From Chloroflexota bacterium (lineage in GTDB: Bacteria; Chloroflexota; Anaerolineae; UBA4142; SHND01): a stretch of DNA of 63,570 bases. The notes beneath the pieces are model-generated. The model had not been told where the DNA came from and did no database searches. It saw nothing but the letters and a program-made list of their open reading frames with translations. The first letter of the stretch is position 1, and each line of letters opens with the position of its first letter. A program made the position numbers and the translations under genes. Positions 9,342-17,560 of this stretch are shown here, in pieces. The stretch lies in assembly GCA_029778615.1 (NCBI GenBank), contig JAKOPZ010000219.1, positions 1 through 63,570 of the forward strand, written 5' to 3'.

Positions 9342-10775
9342 ATGAATGTGAGAACTTGGAGCAAACGAATTCTTTATCTCGGCGCGTTGCTGCTGGCGCT
9401 CTTGCCTTGGGCATCCGCGCACGCACAAAGCAGTATTGACCTCGCGCTCAAGGATGTGATTGTGGCGCAAGCAATCAATGGCGAACCGTTGATTCTCGGC
9501 AAACTCACCGTCGTGCGCGCGGTGGTCAGCGCACCGAGCGCGGCAGAGGTCAAAGTGAGCGTCGAGTTTGACGGAAAATCATTTACGCAAACTCAGCGCG
9601 TTGTGGACGACCCAACGTTTGTGGATGTGTTTGTCGGCGCGCCGCAAAATTTTCGGACGCAAACGATTAACGTGCGCGTGGAACCGAACGACGAAACGAG
9701 CGACCCGAATCTCTCGAACAATACCAAAGCGGTCACGCTGCCGATGGTGAAACCGAACGAAAAAATTATCGCGTATTTTCTGCCGGTGGATTGGACGCCC
9801 GAACAACGCACCCGGTACAACTTTGACACAACATTTCCCAAGTTTGTCCAAGAGAACGCCATCTATCTGCGCGCGACGTATCCGCTTGCCGCCGACCAAA
9901 TCGCGGTAGATTCGACGAACGTGCCGCATATGCTCGCGGCGAATGAAAAAAGTCTGGCAAACAATCAAGGCGACTTTGACGCAATTTCTTCGCATCTCTT
10001 GTATGCGAGCATTTCCCTCGCGGCGCGGCGTTTGAAACCGGACGCGACTTTGGTGGTGGGTGTGTTTCCCCCGGGTTGGTTCGCCGCGCACGGCAACAAG
10101 TCCGCGCTCGGCTTGGCATTGTCGGACGTCAAAGGCACGGTGACGGCGCAATATGTGTTGACGGACGCGACCACGTCGGCGCACGAACTCGCGCATTTGT
10201 TTTGGTTGTACGAAGATTACGATTATTCCATCAAACCGACGCGTCCGTTCACGTACGTAGACCGTTCGGGCTATTATGTGGAAAAGAAAATTCCCGAAGA
10301 AATTTCGGACCAAAAAAAAATCCCGACGTTTCTGTCCGCGTATTCGCCCGACGCGCCGAGTTGGGTGGATACGCGCGCGTATGAATACCTCACCGCGAAA
10401 TTTACCATCGCCAGCGGCGGACAAGTAAGCGAGCCGTTAATTTTGGCGGCGACGATTGCGCGGCAAATTGAACCCGACGACCAAAATTTTCCGAGCGATT
10501 ATTCGGCTGGCTATCAGCGTTTTGAACCAAAACAAACGGTGTATGTGAGCGTGGGCGCGGCAGGGATGCGCGGCGGTGAAAAATTAGAGGCGCGCTGGTT
10601 TCAAGAAAACGCCCAAGTGTTTACCGACAGCCAAATTCTCAAAGCGGGTAACGGTTGGTACGCGTTCTCACTGCGTAATCGCAACGGCATGCCGGAAGGC
10701 AATTATCGCGTGGACATTTATTTGGATGGCACACTGACCAAATCGAGCAAGTTTCAAGTAAAGAGCAGTCAATAA
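9342..10775 (+). CDS. Secreted putative zinc metallopeptidase with CARDB-like and Ig-like domains
   Basis: A 477-aa exported protein. The signal peptide ends near ASAHAQ. Residues about 35-130 resemble a CARDB domain (LKDVIVAQAINGEPLILGK, PNDETSDPNLSNNTKAVTL). TSAHELAHLFWLYEDYDY at about residue 279 carries an HELAH zinc-binding site (HExxH) with a following acidic cluster that may supply the third ligand. The C-terminus is a beta-sandwich (GNGWYAFSLRNRNGMPEGNY, VDIYLDGTLTKS). Peptidase activity is inferred from one motif and could be lost. ATG 9342 is chosen over TTG 9315. A strong terminator follows directly. Confidence 0.7.
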   Translation: MNVRTWSKRILYLGALLLALLPWASAHAQSSIDLALKDVIVAQAINGEPLILGKLTVVRAVVSAPSAAEVKVSVEFDGKSFTQTQRVVDDPTFVDVFVGAPQNFRTQTINVRVEPNDETSDPNLSNNTKAVTLPMVKPNEKIIAYFLPVDWTPEQRTRYNFDTTFPKFVQENAIYLRATYPLAADQIAVDSTNVPHMLAANEKSLANNQGDFDAISSHLLYASISLAARRLKPDATLVVGVFPPGWFAAHGNKSALGLALSDVKGTVTAQYVLTDATTSAHELAHLFWLYEDYDYSIKPTRPFTYVDRSGYYVEKKIPEEISDQKKIPTFLSAYSPDAPSWVDTRAYEYLTAKFTIASGGQVSEPLILAATIARQIEPDDQNFPSDYSAGYQRFEPKQTVYVSVGAAGMRGGEKLEARWFQENAQVFTDSQILKAGNGWYAFSLRNRNGMPEGNYRVDIYLDGTLTKSSKFQVKSSQ

Positions 10776-10809
10776 AAAATGCGGACGAAAAATTTTTCGT
10801 CCGCATTTT
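10776..10809 (+). terminator. Terminator after the secreted protein pair
   Basis: A perfect palindrome has arms 10781-10792 (GCGGACGAAAAA) and 10793-10804, flanked by A-rich and T-rich tracts, followed by ATTTTC. It sits six bases after the stop codon and could act on both strands. Confidence 0.8.
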
Positions 10810-10813
10810 CATT

Positions 10814-11023
10814 TCATGGCACCGGAGCTTTGACGAGCTTGATGGGTCCTCGAAAGCCGTCGAGCGCAATCGTCGTCCCGTTCGTGGTAGAAATTTCTAT
10901 CGTGTGCGTGCCCGCACCCAAGCCGATATAGAGTTTGCCAAACGGCGCGTCCGCAGGATGACGGCAAACGGAATCGCAACCAGAGACTTGACCGTTTGCA
11001 TGGCTGCTCCGCATGGCAAATCT
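10814..11023 (-). pseudogene. C-terminal remnant of a secreted beta-domain protein
   Basis: The minus-strand frame closes at 10814 and is open back to a TAA at 11024-11026. The last 45 residues read as real protein: GKLYIGLGAGTHTIEIST, then NGTTIALDGFRGPIKL and VKAPVP. This L-x-x-G-x-H-T-I-E-I pattern is common at the end of carbohydrate-binding or jelly-roll modules. No N-terminal part, signal peptide or ribosome-binding site is visible, so it appears to be a decayed fragment. It fills most of the gap 10810-11131. Confidence 0.45.
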
Positions 11024-11131
11024 TTACAGCGGTTGGAAAGCATAGCGCGGTGCGCGTGAAAATGACCTTAAAATTTGCCGCGCCGCCAATTAAATTTACA
11101 AAGCCATACCAACGTAGTAAAATGCCAGCCG

Positions 11132-12163
11132 ATGATTCCTCCTGTAATTCAGGATTTGCGCGCGCTAGCAGAACTCGAAGCGCACGGCGTTGAATTCGAT
11201 CTGGAACGAGCGCGCCTTTCTTCTACTTCGCCAATGACGGACGCACTCGCGTCGCATGTTTCGTTCGGGAACATGGGCGCGGAAACGTTTGTCTTGTACA
11301 CGCACGGGCGCAAACGGCACCCGCTCGGCGTGGTACAAGCGCGCTTGCGCAAGAACCGCCCCGAAGCGGACATCACGTTTATTGCTCCCTCGCTGGAATA
11401 TGACCCCGACGCGGTGACGACGTGGTATCGGCTCCTTGCCGAGGCAACCAACAGTTTTGGCGAAATGGGCGTGCAGCGCATTTTCGCGCAGCTGCCCGGC
11501 GGGAACGGCGCGGAAGAAGTCTTTCGGCAGGCGGGCTTTACCACGTTCACACGCGAAGATATTTTTGTCATGTCGCGTGAAGGCATTGCCGCACGCGCCC
11601 ACAAAAATGTCAATGTGACGCTACGCCGAATGCGGAAACGCGATGCGTGGAACGTCTTGCGGTTGTACTCGGCGATTACGCCGCGCAATGTCCAGCACGC
11701 GGAAGCGATGCGAACGACCGAGGGCGCGCTCGGAAAATTGGATGACTGGTGGGAAAATTTGAACGGCACAAGCTATTTGTTTGAACGCCCGCTGGACGGG
11801 ACAAATGCGTTGGCGGGTGTCGTACGGGTTACGCGCGGACGCCTGGCATCGTGGGTGCGCTTGCATTTGCATCCCAACGCCCTTCACTATGCGGACGAAA
11901 TGGTTGCGGAAATGATTGCGCTCGTCAGTAAAACGCGCGCGCGTCCCATTTATGTGGGCGTGCGCGACTATGAGGGCGGAATTCGCGCGGCACTGCAAGC
12001 CGCGGGCTTTGCATTCGAGATGGAACGCAGTCACATGGTCAAACATACGACTGTGCGTGCGCGCGAACCGGTCCCCTGGCTCGCGCCGGTTTTTGAAACA
12101 CCAAACGTTACCGCGATTCACACCTCGCAACATTCGCGCGAGGTGAAAGGAAACGCGGGATAA
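11132..12163 (+). CDS. GNAT-like acetyltransferase-fold protein
   Basis: A 343-aa cytoplasmic protein with two halves of similar layout. The first has LGVVQARLRKNRPEADITFI and FGEMGVQRIFAQLPGG followed by VFRQAGFTTFTREDIFVM, and the second has VTLRRMRKRDAWNVLRLYSA and ALQAAGFAFEMERSHMVKH. This fits a tandem GNAT fold with the strand-helix Q/R-x-x-G-x-G/A region poorly conserved. I cannot name a substrate and activity is uncertain. ATG 11132 follows a TAGTAAAAT stretch, suggesting a short leader; no Shine-Dalgarno sequence is seen. A tandem-word palindrome separates it from the next gene. Confidence 0.6.
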   Translation: MIPPVIQDLRALAELEAHGVEFDLERARLSSTSPMTDALASHVSFGNMGAETFVLYTHGRKRHPLGVVQARLRKNRPEADITFIAPSLEYDPDAVTTWYRLLAEATNSFGEMGVQRIFAQLPGGNGAEEVFRQAGFTTFTREDIFVMSREGIAARAHKNVNVTLRRMRKRDAWNVLRLYSAITPRNVQHAEAMRTTEGALGKLDDWWENLNGTSYLFERPLDGTNALAGVVRVTRGRLASWVRLHLHPNALHYADEMVAEMIALVSKTRARPIYVGVRDYEGGIRAALQAAGFAFEMERSHMVKHTTVRAREPVPWLAPVFETPNVTAIHTSQHSREVKGNAG

Positions 12164-12171
12164 TTTTCCAT

Positions 12172-12231
12172 GACGTTTGACGCAAGACGTTTGACGGAAC
12201 TCTGCCGTGAAACGCAAAATGTGAAACGTCC
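12172..12231. repeat. Tandem-word palindrome
   Basis: The 5' arm repeats GACGTTTGACG twice (near 12172-12196). The 3' arm (12205-12231) carries the reiterated complement CCGTGAAACGC and GTGAAACGTCC. It lies between the GNAT-like gene and the ATPase gene and is not followed by a T-run. Confidence 0.55.
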
Positions 12232-12243
12232 ATTCATAAATTG

Positions 12244-13836
12244 ATGGAACAAACTTTAACTGACGACCTTCAAGTATTAACCTCCGTGTTGCCGCCACAA
12301 ATACAGTCGGCGCTGAATGAGATTAACGACCCGAACAATTTGGTCGAAATTATTCTGGACCTTGGACGGCTGCCCGAAGCGCGTTTTGCGAGCGGCGAAA
12401 AATATCTTTCGCAACATGAAATTACCGAAGCAGATATTGATTACATTGTGGCGCGCATCGGAGATTTTTCTGCGGACAATCGCGCGGGCATTCCGCGCAC
12501 CCTGCACCGCATCTCGGCGATTCGCAATCGCAAAGGACGCGTGGTCGGGTTGACATGTCGCGTCGGACGTGCTGTGTTCGGCACGATGGACATTATTCGC
12601 GATATTGTCGAGTCGGGCAAAAGTGTTTTGCTGCTCGGACGCCCCGGCGTGGGCAAGACGACCATGCTGCGCGAAGCCGCGCGCGTTTTGGCGGACAGCA
12701 AGCGCGTGGTCATCGTTGACACGTCAAACGAAATCGGCGGCGACGGCGATATTCCGCATCCCGCGATTGGCAAAGCGCGGCGGATGCAAGTGCCGACGCC
12801 TTCGTTGCAGCACGAAGTGATGATTGAAGCCGTTGAAAATCACATGCCCGAAGTCATCGTCATTGACGAAATCGGACGCGAACTGGAAGCCGAAGCCGCG
12901 CGGACGATTGCGGAACGCGGCGTGCAGCTCATTGGCACCGCGCACGGGCAGACGCTGGAAAATCTGCTGATGAATCCAACGTTGATGGATTTGGTCGGCG
13001 GGATTCAAAGCGTTACGCTTTCGGACGAAGAAGCGCGGCGGCGCGGCACACAAAAAAGTATTCTGGAACGCAAGGCGCCGCCCACATTCGACATCTTGGT
13101 CGAAATCCAAGACCGTCATCGCGTGGCAGTGCATAACGATGTCGCCGCTTCCGTAGATTCGCTTTTGCGCGGACGCCCACTGCCGCCGGAAATTCGCACG
13201 CGCAATGTGGAAACGGGCGAAACAGAAATCAGTCGCCCCGAAACGCGTTTGCACATGGCGCCGCGCGCGAGTGAACGCATGGCGGCGCGCCGCGAACGCG
13301 AACGCGGCAACGGCAAAATGGGCGACCGTCCGGCGATGGCTGGACGAGCGCGTGAACCGGGCGCGCCGCGCAAAACGCTCGCAGTGTATCCGTACGGCGT
13401 GAGTCAGGACCGTCTCGAAACAGCAGCCAAAGCATTGGAAGTGCCGGTACGCATTGTGGGAGACGCGGAAGAGGCGGACGCGGTATTGACGTTGAAAAAT
13501 TATTACAAGAAACGTCCCGCGCCGATTGTGGATGCGGAACGCGCGGGGATTCCCGTCTATGTCCTGCGTTCCAACACCATCGCGCAAATGGAAGGGATTC
13601 TCGAAGACCTTTTCGATGTGGCGCCCAAAGACGACCCTTTCGCCCTCGCCATGACGGAAACGGATGACGCGATTCAACGCGTGTTGAGTGGCGCGCATTC
13701 GGTGGAGCTGGCGCCGCAAAGCGCGTTCATTCGTCGCTTTCAACACGAACGCATCCGTCAGGCAAATCTCTTTTCGCGTTCGTTGGGCAAGGAACCCAAA
13801 CGTCGCGTGCGCGTGTATGCGAGTGAAGTAGGTTAG
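12244..13836 (+). CDS. R3H-domain AAA ATPase, SpoIIIAA/Ycf45-like
   Basis: A 530-aa ATPase. Walker A is [10 protein letters not shown] at about residue 132; Walker B is [17 protein letters not shown], followed by [14 protein letters not shown], all typical of the SpoIIIAA/Ycf45 ATPase group. A basic low-complexity linker ([20 protein letters not shown]) leads to a small domain ([18 protein letters not shown]). The C-terminal R3H-type segment is [20 protein letters not shown], expected to bind single-stranded nucleic acid. The precise role in non-sporulating bacteria is unknown. ATG 12244 is preferred over TTG 12241. A tandem-word palindrome follows, then tmk. Confidence 0.85.
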   Translation: MEQTLTDDLQVLTSVLPPQIQSALNEINDPNNLVEIILDLGRLPEARFASGEKYLSQHEITEADIDYIVARIGDFSADNRAGIPRTLHRISAIRNRKGRVVGLTCRVGRAVFGTMDIIRDIVESGKSVLLLGRPGVGKTTMLREAARVLADSKRVVIVDTSNEIGGDGDIPHPAIGKARRMQVPTPSLQHEVMIEAVENHMPEVIVIDEIGRELEAEAARTIAERGVQLIGTAHGQTLENLLMNPTLMDLVGGIQSVTLSDEEARRRGTQKSILERKAPPTFDILVEIQDRHRVAVHNDVAASVDSLLRGRPLPPEIRTRNVETGETEISRPETRLHMAPRASERMAARRERERGNGKMGDRPAMAGRAREPGAPRKTLAVYPYGVSQDRLETAAKALEVPVRIVGDAEEADAVLTLKNYYKKRPAPIVDAERAGIPVYVLRSNTIAQMEGILEDLFDVAPKDDPFALAMTETDDAIQRVLSGAHSVELAPQSAFIRRFQHERIRQANLFSRSLGKEPKRRVRVYASEVG

Positions 13837-13840
13837 TGCA

Positions 13841-13904
13841 ATGGTGTGATAGTGCAATAGTAAAAACTATCGCACTCTTCCACTAACGCACTATCGCACT
13901 ATTC
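13841..13904. repeat. Tandem-word palindrome upstream of tmk
   Basis: AGTGCAATAGT (13851-13861), an AAAA loop and ACTATCGCACT (13866-13876) form an 11-bp stem with one mismatch. The ACTATCGCACT word is repeated at 13890-13900 just before the tmk start codon, so two alternative hairpins are possible. One of them would sequester the translation start region. Confidence 0.6.
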
Positions 13905-14546
13905 ATGTTCATCACCATCGAGGGCATGGACGGCAGCGGCAAGTCTACGCAAGCGAAACAGTTGGCGGAGTATTTGCGCGACAAGTTTGGCGCGGAAAAA
14001 ATTGTGCTCACACGCGAACCGGGCGGCACGGAAATCGGCGAACAAATCCGCGCGGTGATTCATTCATTACAGAATCAAGAGATGTCGAGCGTGACGGAAT
14101 TCTTGTTGTACAATGCCGCGCGGGCGCAAGTCGTCGCGCAGGTGATTCGCCCCGCGTTGGCGCAAGGGAAAATTGTTTTGTGTGACCGCTATGCGGACTC
14201 GACGCTCGCGTATCAAGGTTACGGGCGCCAGCTGGATTTGGACATGGTGACGCGCGTGATTCATTATGCAACGGGCGGTTTAACGCCCGATGTAACGTTT
14301 TATATTGATATTTCGATTGAGGAAGGATTGGCGCGGCGGAATCACGGACACGCGCGCGGCGAAGAACTGAATCGCATGGATACGCAAACGCGCGAATTTT
14401 ACGAACGCGTGCGGCGCGGCTATGAAACGCTGATGGCGCAAGAGCCAACGCGTTGGGTGCGCGTGAACGGCGCACGCGAAATCGGCGCGGTGCAAAATGA
14501 AATGCGCGGGACGCTGGAAGCAATTCTGAAAACCAACGCGGGGTGA
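13905..14546 (+). CDS. tmk: Thymidylate kinase
   Basis: A 213-aa cytoplasmic enzyme that phosphorylates dTMP to dTDP. The P-loop is GMDGSGKSTQ near the N-terminus, the dTMP-binding segment TREPGGTEIG, and the DR motif CDRYADSTLAYQGYG. The LID region is RRNHGHARGEELNRM, with arginines expected for catalysis. Length is normal. ATG 13905 lies at the edge of a palindromic repeat and no Shine-Dalgarno sequence is visible. The following gene is darA, an order also known in Firmicutes (tmk-yaaQ), although a hairpin with a T-run separates them here. Confidence 0.95.
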   Translation: MFITIEGMDGSGKSTQAKQLAEYLRDKFGAEKIVLTREPGGTEIGEQIRAVIHSLQNQEMSSVTEFLLYNAARAQVVAQVIRPALAQGKIVLCDRYADSTLAYQGYGRQLDLDMVTRVIHYATGGLTPDVTFYIDISIEEGLARRNHGHARGEELNRMDTQTREFYERVRRGYETLMAQEPTRWVRVNGAREIGAVQNEMRGTLEAILKTNAG

Positions 14547-14563
14547 TTGGCAACTGTCGTCAT

Positions 14564-14600
14564 GGTGACGAAAAATGCCGTCACCCCGTTTTCTTTTTTT
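14564..14600 (+). terminator. Terminator between tmk and darA
   Basis: GGTGACG (14564-14570) pairs with CGTCACC (14579-14585) around an 8-nt loop, followed by CCGTTTTCTTTTTTT. The T-run is strong, the stem short, so partial read-through into darA is plausible. Confidence 0.7.
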
Positions 14601-14626
14601 CTCACAAACCCCAAGGAGGAGTTCTC

Positions 14627-14956
14627 ATGAAATTGGTCATAGCGATTGTGCAGAGCGACGATGCGGGCGCGTTGAGCGACGCGCTGCGCGAAGCAAATTT
14701 TCAGTCTACGCTCGTCAGCAGCACCGGCGGCTTTTTACGCGAAGGCAACGGCACGCTTTTTGTCGGCGTGAATGACGACCAGGTGGACGCGGTGTTGAAA
14801 ATCATCAAAGAGAACTGCACGACGCGCACGCAATTCGTGAATCCGATGCCGCCGGTGATGGAACCGGGCGAATTGTACATGCCGCCGCCGGTTGAAGTAC
14901 AGGTTGGCGGCGCGGTGGTGTTTGTGGTGGATGTGGACCGCTTTGAAAAGTTTTAG
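14627..14956 (+). CDS. darA: Cyclic-di-AMP receptor, PII-like (DarA/PstA)
   Basis: A 109-aa trimeric PII-like protein. It matches the family from MKLVIAIVQSDDAGALSDAL through FQSTLVSSTGGFLREGNG to LFVGVNDDQVDAVLKIIKEN and the C-terminal VEVQVGGAVVFVVDVDRF. The STGGFL loop region is where the family binds c-di-AMP. Downstream targets of DarA are not established, and no c-di-AMP cyclase is in this window. ATG 14627 is preceded by AAGGAGGA (14613-14620), one of the best ribosome-binding sites in the window. Confidence 0.92.
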   Translation: MKLVIAIVQSDDAGALSDALREANFQSTLVSSTGGFLREGNGTLFVGVNDDQVDAVLKIIKENCTTRTQFVNPMPPVMEPGELYMPPPVEVQVGGAVVFVVDVDRFEKF

Positions 14957-14977
14957 TTGGCAGGTTGCGGAACGTAG

Positions 14978-14996
14978 GGCAAATTTGAAATTTGCC
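14978..14996. repeat. Short perfect inverted repeat
   Basis: GGCAAATTT (14978-14986) and AAATTTGCC (14988-14996) pair perfectly around one G, flanked by GTA and TAC. It could be a dyad operator or a small hairpin after darA. No T-run follows. Confidence 0.5.
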
Positions 14997-15082
14997 GTAC
15001 ACTCTCACAGGAGGGAACAGTTGGGACCTTGAGCTCGTCCATCCATTGATACCAACCTTTATTTTTTGTTCAAGGAGATTGA

Positions 15083-15436
15083 TTGTGGATCAATCAAAAT
15101 TCAACGCACAACGCACAACGCACATCGCACAACATACCAACCTTGAGGGTGGATGAGAGAACGCGGCGCGTGTGGACGGGCGAACAAGACTTGCTGCTGA
15201 CGCGATTGCAATACGAGGTCTTGGTATATTTGGCGCAGCGCGCGGGACATGTCGTATCGTATCAAGAATTATGGCGCGAGGTGTGGAAGCATACGAGTCC
15301 GCTGGATGATGGCGCGCAGCAGACCGTGCGGCAAACGCTCAAACGATTGAAAAGAAAGTTGGGCGCTGGATTTTTATATACTGTGCGAGACGTGGGATTA
15401 TGGATGGACGATGGGAATTTGGAAATTCAAAGTTAA
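15083..15436 (+). CDS. Stand-alone OmpR/PhoB-type winged-helix protein
   Basis: A 117-aa protein. After a 17-residue N-terminal tail made of reiterated CAACGCACAACGCAC-type DNA, the domain starts at TLRVDERTRRVWTGEQDLLL and includes LTRLQYEVLVYLAQRAGHVV, the SYQELWREVW segment and the recognition helix QQTVRQTLKRLKRKLG, ending in LYTVRDVGLW. This is the Trans_reg_C DNA-binding domain without a receiver domain. It may bind DNA constitutively. TTG 15083 is chosen because AAGGAGA lies at 15072-15078 and no ATG or GTG is available in frame upstream of the domain. A terminator follows. Confidence 0.75.
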   Translation: MWINQNSTHNAQRTSHNIPTLRVDERTRRVWTGEQDLLLTRLQYEVLVYLAQRAGHVVSYQELWREVWKHTSPLDDGAQQTVRQTLKRLKRKLGAGFLYTVRDVGLWMDDGNLEIQS

Positions 15437-15441
15437 AACAA

Positions 15442-15474
15442 AGCAGTAGGAGTTGCCCTACTGCTTTTTCTTTT
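15442..15474 (+). terminator. Terminator after the winged-helix gene
   Basis: AGCAGTAGG (15442-15450) pairs with CCTACTGCT (15457-15465) and is followed by TTTTCTTTT. The palindrome begins six bases after the stop codon. Confidence 0.85.
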
Positions 15475-15585
15475 CACGCGAACGAAAAATTTGTACCGTA
15501 TTTGTACCAAGATTTTAATGTTACGTGACGCGATTCAACGTATCCTCTCAGCGATGAGTTTTGCCTTCTCTGCAAGGAGGATTCC

Positions 15586-16485
15586 ATGTCCGAACGTTCC
15601 CCGCGCAAATCAGGTCTCTCTCCTTCGCCTCTTGCGCTGGCGCTTGCCATTGTCCTCGCGACCATCACTACTTTAGGAGCAGTCTATTTTTTCACGATAG
15701 GACTAACTGCTCCCAGCCCCGCACAGACGGGCGCGTTCGCAAAATCGAATGAGCTGCCAACCAAAGTCGCCAAGCAAGAGGCGCTCGCAAAAGCCACCGC
15801 GACAGAACCACCTGCCACCGAAGAACCGACCGAACTTGCTACATCTACCCTGACCATCCCCGAAGAACAGCCCCAGTCAACACCTTACATTCCAGGTCCA
15901 ACGGCACAATTCTCGAAATGGATTCCTGTGGAAGAATGGTTGACTTATACCGACGAGCAAGCGCGATTCAGCGTCAAGTATCCACCGGATTGGTATCTGG
16001 TTACCGTCCCGAAAGAATACCGCGTCTTTGGCTCGACGACATCCCTCTACAGTTACGACATAAACAATCCCGCTCTCGCCATTGAAGGGAAATCCGGCAT
16101 AGAACATCCCAACTACACAAAAATTGAGATCGGAGTTGCGTGGAATCTTGAGGCAATAGGAAGTTCCTTCGTGCCGGGTGAGAGCATTTTTGATTGGGCG
16201 CAGCGTAATTTGGATTACAGTACCATAGCGGCGAATGAGACCGAATCTACGAATGCGATTTTTGTCCGCGAAGAACGGCACGTTGAGGTCGGCGGCAAAC
16301 CCGCGTATATGCACGTTGTATCCTCCTCCAAAGTCCAAACACCCTCCAAACGCAATTCAAGCGTAGGCATCTATGTCAAGAATGGGGAACTGCTTACCAT
16401 CATCCATTATCCTCTAGAACCAGAAGATAGTTTTAATGCACGCGTCCTGCAAGCGATTTTGGATTCGATTGTATTTAGCGAGTAG
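15586..16485 (+). CDS. Membrane-anchored protein of unknown function
   Basis: A 299-aa protein. One N-terminal membrane helix (SPLALALAIVLATITTLGAV, about residues 14-33) is followed by a Thr/Glu/Pro-rich extracytoplasmic linker (ATEPPATEEPTELATSTL) and a C-terminal domain beginning WLTYTDEQARFSVKYPPDWY. The FSVKYPPDWY start resembles PsbP-like or DUF1795-like domains seen in many surface lipoproteins, but I cannot assign a function. The ribosome-binding site GCAAGGAGG precedes ATG 15586. Codon and word use is less GCGCG-rich than the neighbourhood, consistent with a transferred segment shared with the next gene. Confidence 0.7.
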   Translation: MSERSPRKSGLSPSPLALALAIVLATITTLGAVYFFTIGLTAPSPAQTGAFAKSNELPTKVAKQEALAKATATEPPATEEPTELATSTLTIPEEQPQSTPYIPGPTAQFSKWIPVEEWLTYTDEQARFSVKYPPDWYLVTVPKEYRVFGSTTSLYSYDINNPALAIEGKSGIEHPNYTKIEIGVAWNLEAIGSSFVPGESIFDWAQRNLDYSTIAANETESTNAIFVREERHVEVGGKPAYMHVVSSSKVQTPSKRNSSVGIYVKNGELLTIIHYPLEPEDSFNARVLQAILDSIVFSE

Positions 16486-16561
16486 GAAAAAATCTGCAAC
16501 TGACAGCGACAAGCCCCGTTCTTCGGTGGGCATAAGAATCTAAATTCTTGGAGGAACCGCA

Positions 16562-17224
16562 ATGAAACCTGCTAACACGATTCGAATAAAACTCCTTCCG
16601 TTCCTCGTTTCGATGATTGTTCCAATGCTCTTGCTCGGTCTCCAACAAGTGTTTGCTTCTCCTTCAGACAGACCACACCCGGCGCCAATCGCAGAGGCAC
16701 ATCCGCCTGCTGGTACACCTACTCCGCTTAGCGGCTATCGTCTCCCTTTCGACCGTCGGTTCAAGAGTCTGATCAGTAATGGTCCAGGCGAAGGGCTGCA
16801 CACTGGCAAGTCAAGGGAAGCCATTGATTTTGCCCCAATTGGTTGGAACGAAGTGCTAGCAGCAAAGGCAGGAACTATTTACATCAATAGACAATATGGC
16901 GATTGGGGGTATTTGGTTATTATTGCCCATGACGATGGTTTTCATACTTATTATGCACACTTGAATGGCTTTGGGATTGTGGGTGAGAGAACGCCTGTTA
17001 CACAGGGGCAAACGATTGGTATAGTCGGTGCTTCCGGCTGGGCTACCGGTGTTCATCTCCATTTTGAAGCGCGCGATCAAATGACCCCAACGCCGAATCC
17101 GCCTGCAACGATAAATCCGCAGGCAGCAAATGGTGGTGACTCCACAAATCCTTCGGTACGAATGTTTGCGCCTTTCGGGAATCCAACTTCAGGTGCTGCA
17201 ACATTCGCAAATTACATACCATAG
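16562..17224 (+). CDS. M23-family peptidase, apparently frameshifted
   Basis: The intact frame gives 220 aa. An N-terminal hydrophobic segment (LLPFLVSMIVPMLLLGL) acts as signal or anchor. The LytM domain has HTGKSREAIDFAP (first His and Asp zinc ligands), ILAKAG-type strand VLAAKAGTIYINRQYG, YYAHLNGF, and the C-terminal HLHFEARD (third His). It should cleave peptidoglycan cross-bridges or act as an inactive LytM factor. The frame stops at 17222-17224, but the protein-like sequence continues in another frame to 17507 (see the next entry). ATG 16562 follows TTGGAGG. Confidence 0.82.
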   Translation: MKPANTIRIKLLPFLVSMIVPMLLLGLQQVFASPSDRPHPAPIAEAHPPAGTPTPLSGYRLPFDRRFKSLISNGPGEGLHTGKSREAIDFAPIGWNEVLAAKAGTIYINRQYGDWGYLVIIAHDDGFHTYYAHLNGFGIVGERTPVTQGQTIGIVGASGWATGVHLHFEARDQMTPTPNPPATINPQAANGGDSTNPSVRMFAPFGNPTSGAATFANYIP

Positions 17225-17507
17225 CAACACGGAAGCCTACTCCGTAGAAATAACCCGAGGGCAAAACCAATTTGTGCCACCAGCGGCGACCGTGCTTCCG
17301 CATGGCGTCTCTCTCGCCTCCAGAGACTTTGCGGTTGAAACGAGAACCCACAAGCATTTTATTCACGTTCGCGCATATGACGCGACGACCGGACGATGGG
17401 CGCCAGAAGATGAAGTCGCACATCAGGGTCCCTATAAAATCGGGCTGAGCTGTCCATCCAGTTTGCCTCCCGGTTACCAAGATAACACTGCTGATGACGA
17501 TCCATAG
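17225..17507 (+). pseudogene. Out-of-frame continuation of the M23 protein
   Basis: From about 17215 the frame shifted by one base reads YHSNTEAYSVEITRG, then FVPPAATVLPHGVSLASRD, then THKHFIHVRAYDATTGRW and GPYKIGLSCPSSLPPGYQD, stopping at 17505-17507. Removing one A near 17214-17217 would fuse it to the M23 frame (ATFANY-YHSNTEAYS), giving about 315 aa. The segment looks like a beta-rich C-terminal domain. Either a sequencing error or a real mutation is possible. It occupies most of the gap between the M23 stop and the groL terminator. Confidence 0.55.
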
Positions 17508-17560
17508 AAACACGCGAGTCAAGTACGAAGGACTTGCTTATGAGCGACAAATGATGTTAG

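Noticed and set aside
13866-13900. ACTATCGCACT direct repeats as a short CRISPR-like array.
   Set aside because: There are only two copies, no regular spacer length and no cas genes in the window; they are part of a palindrome.
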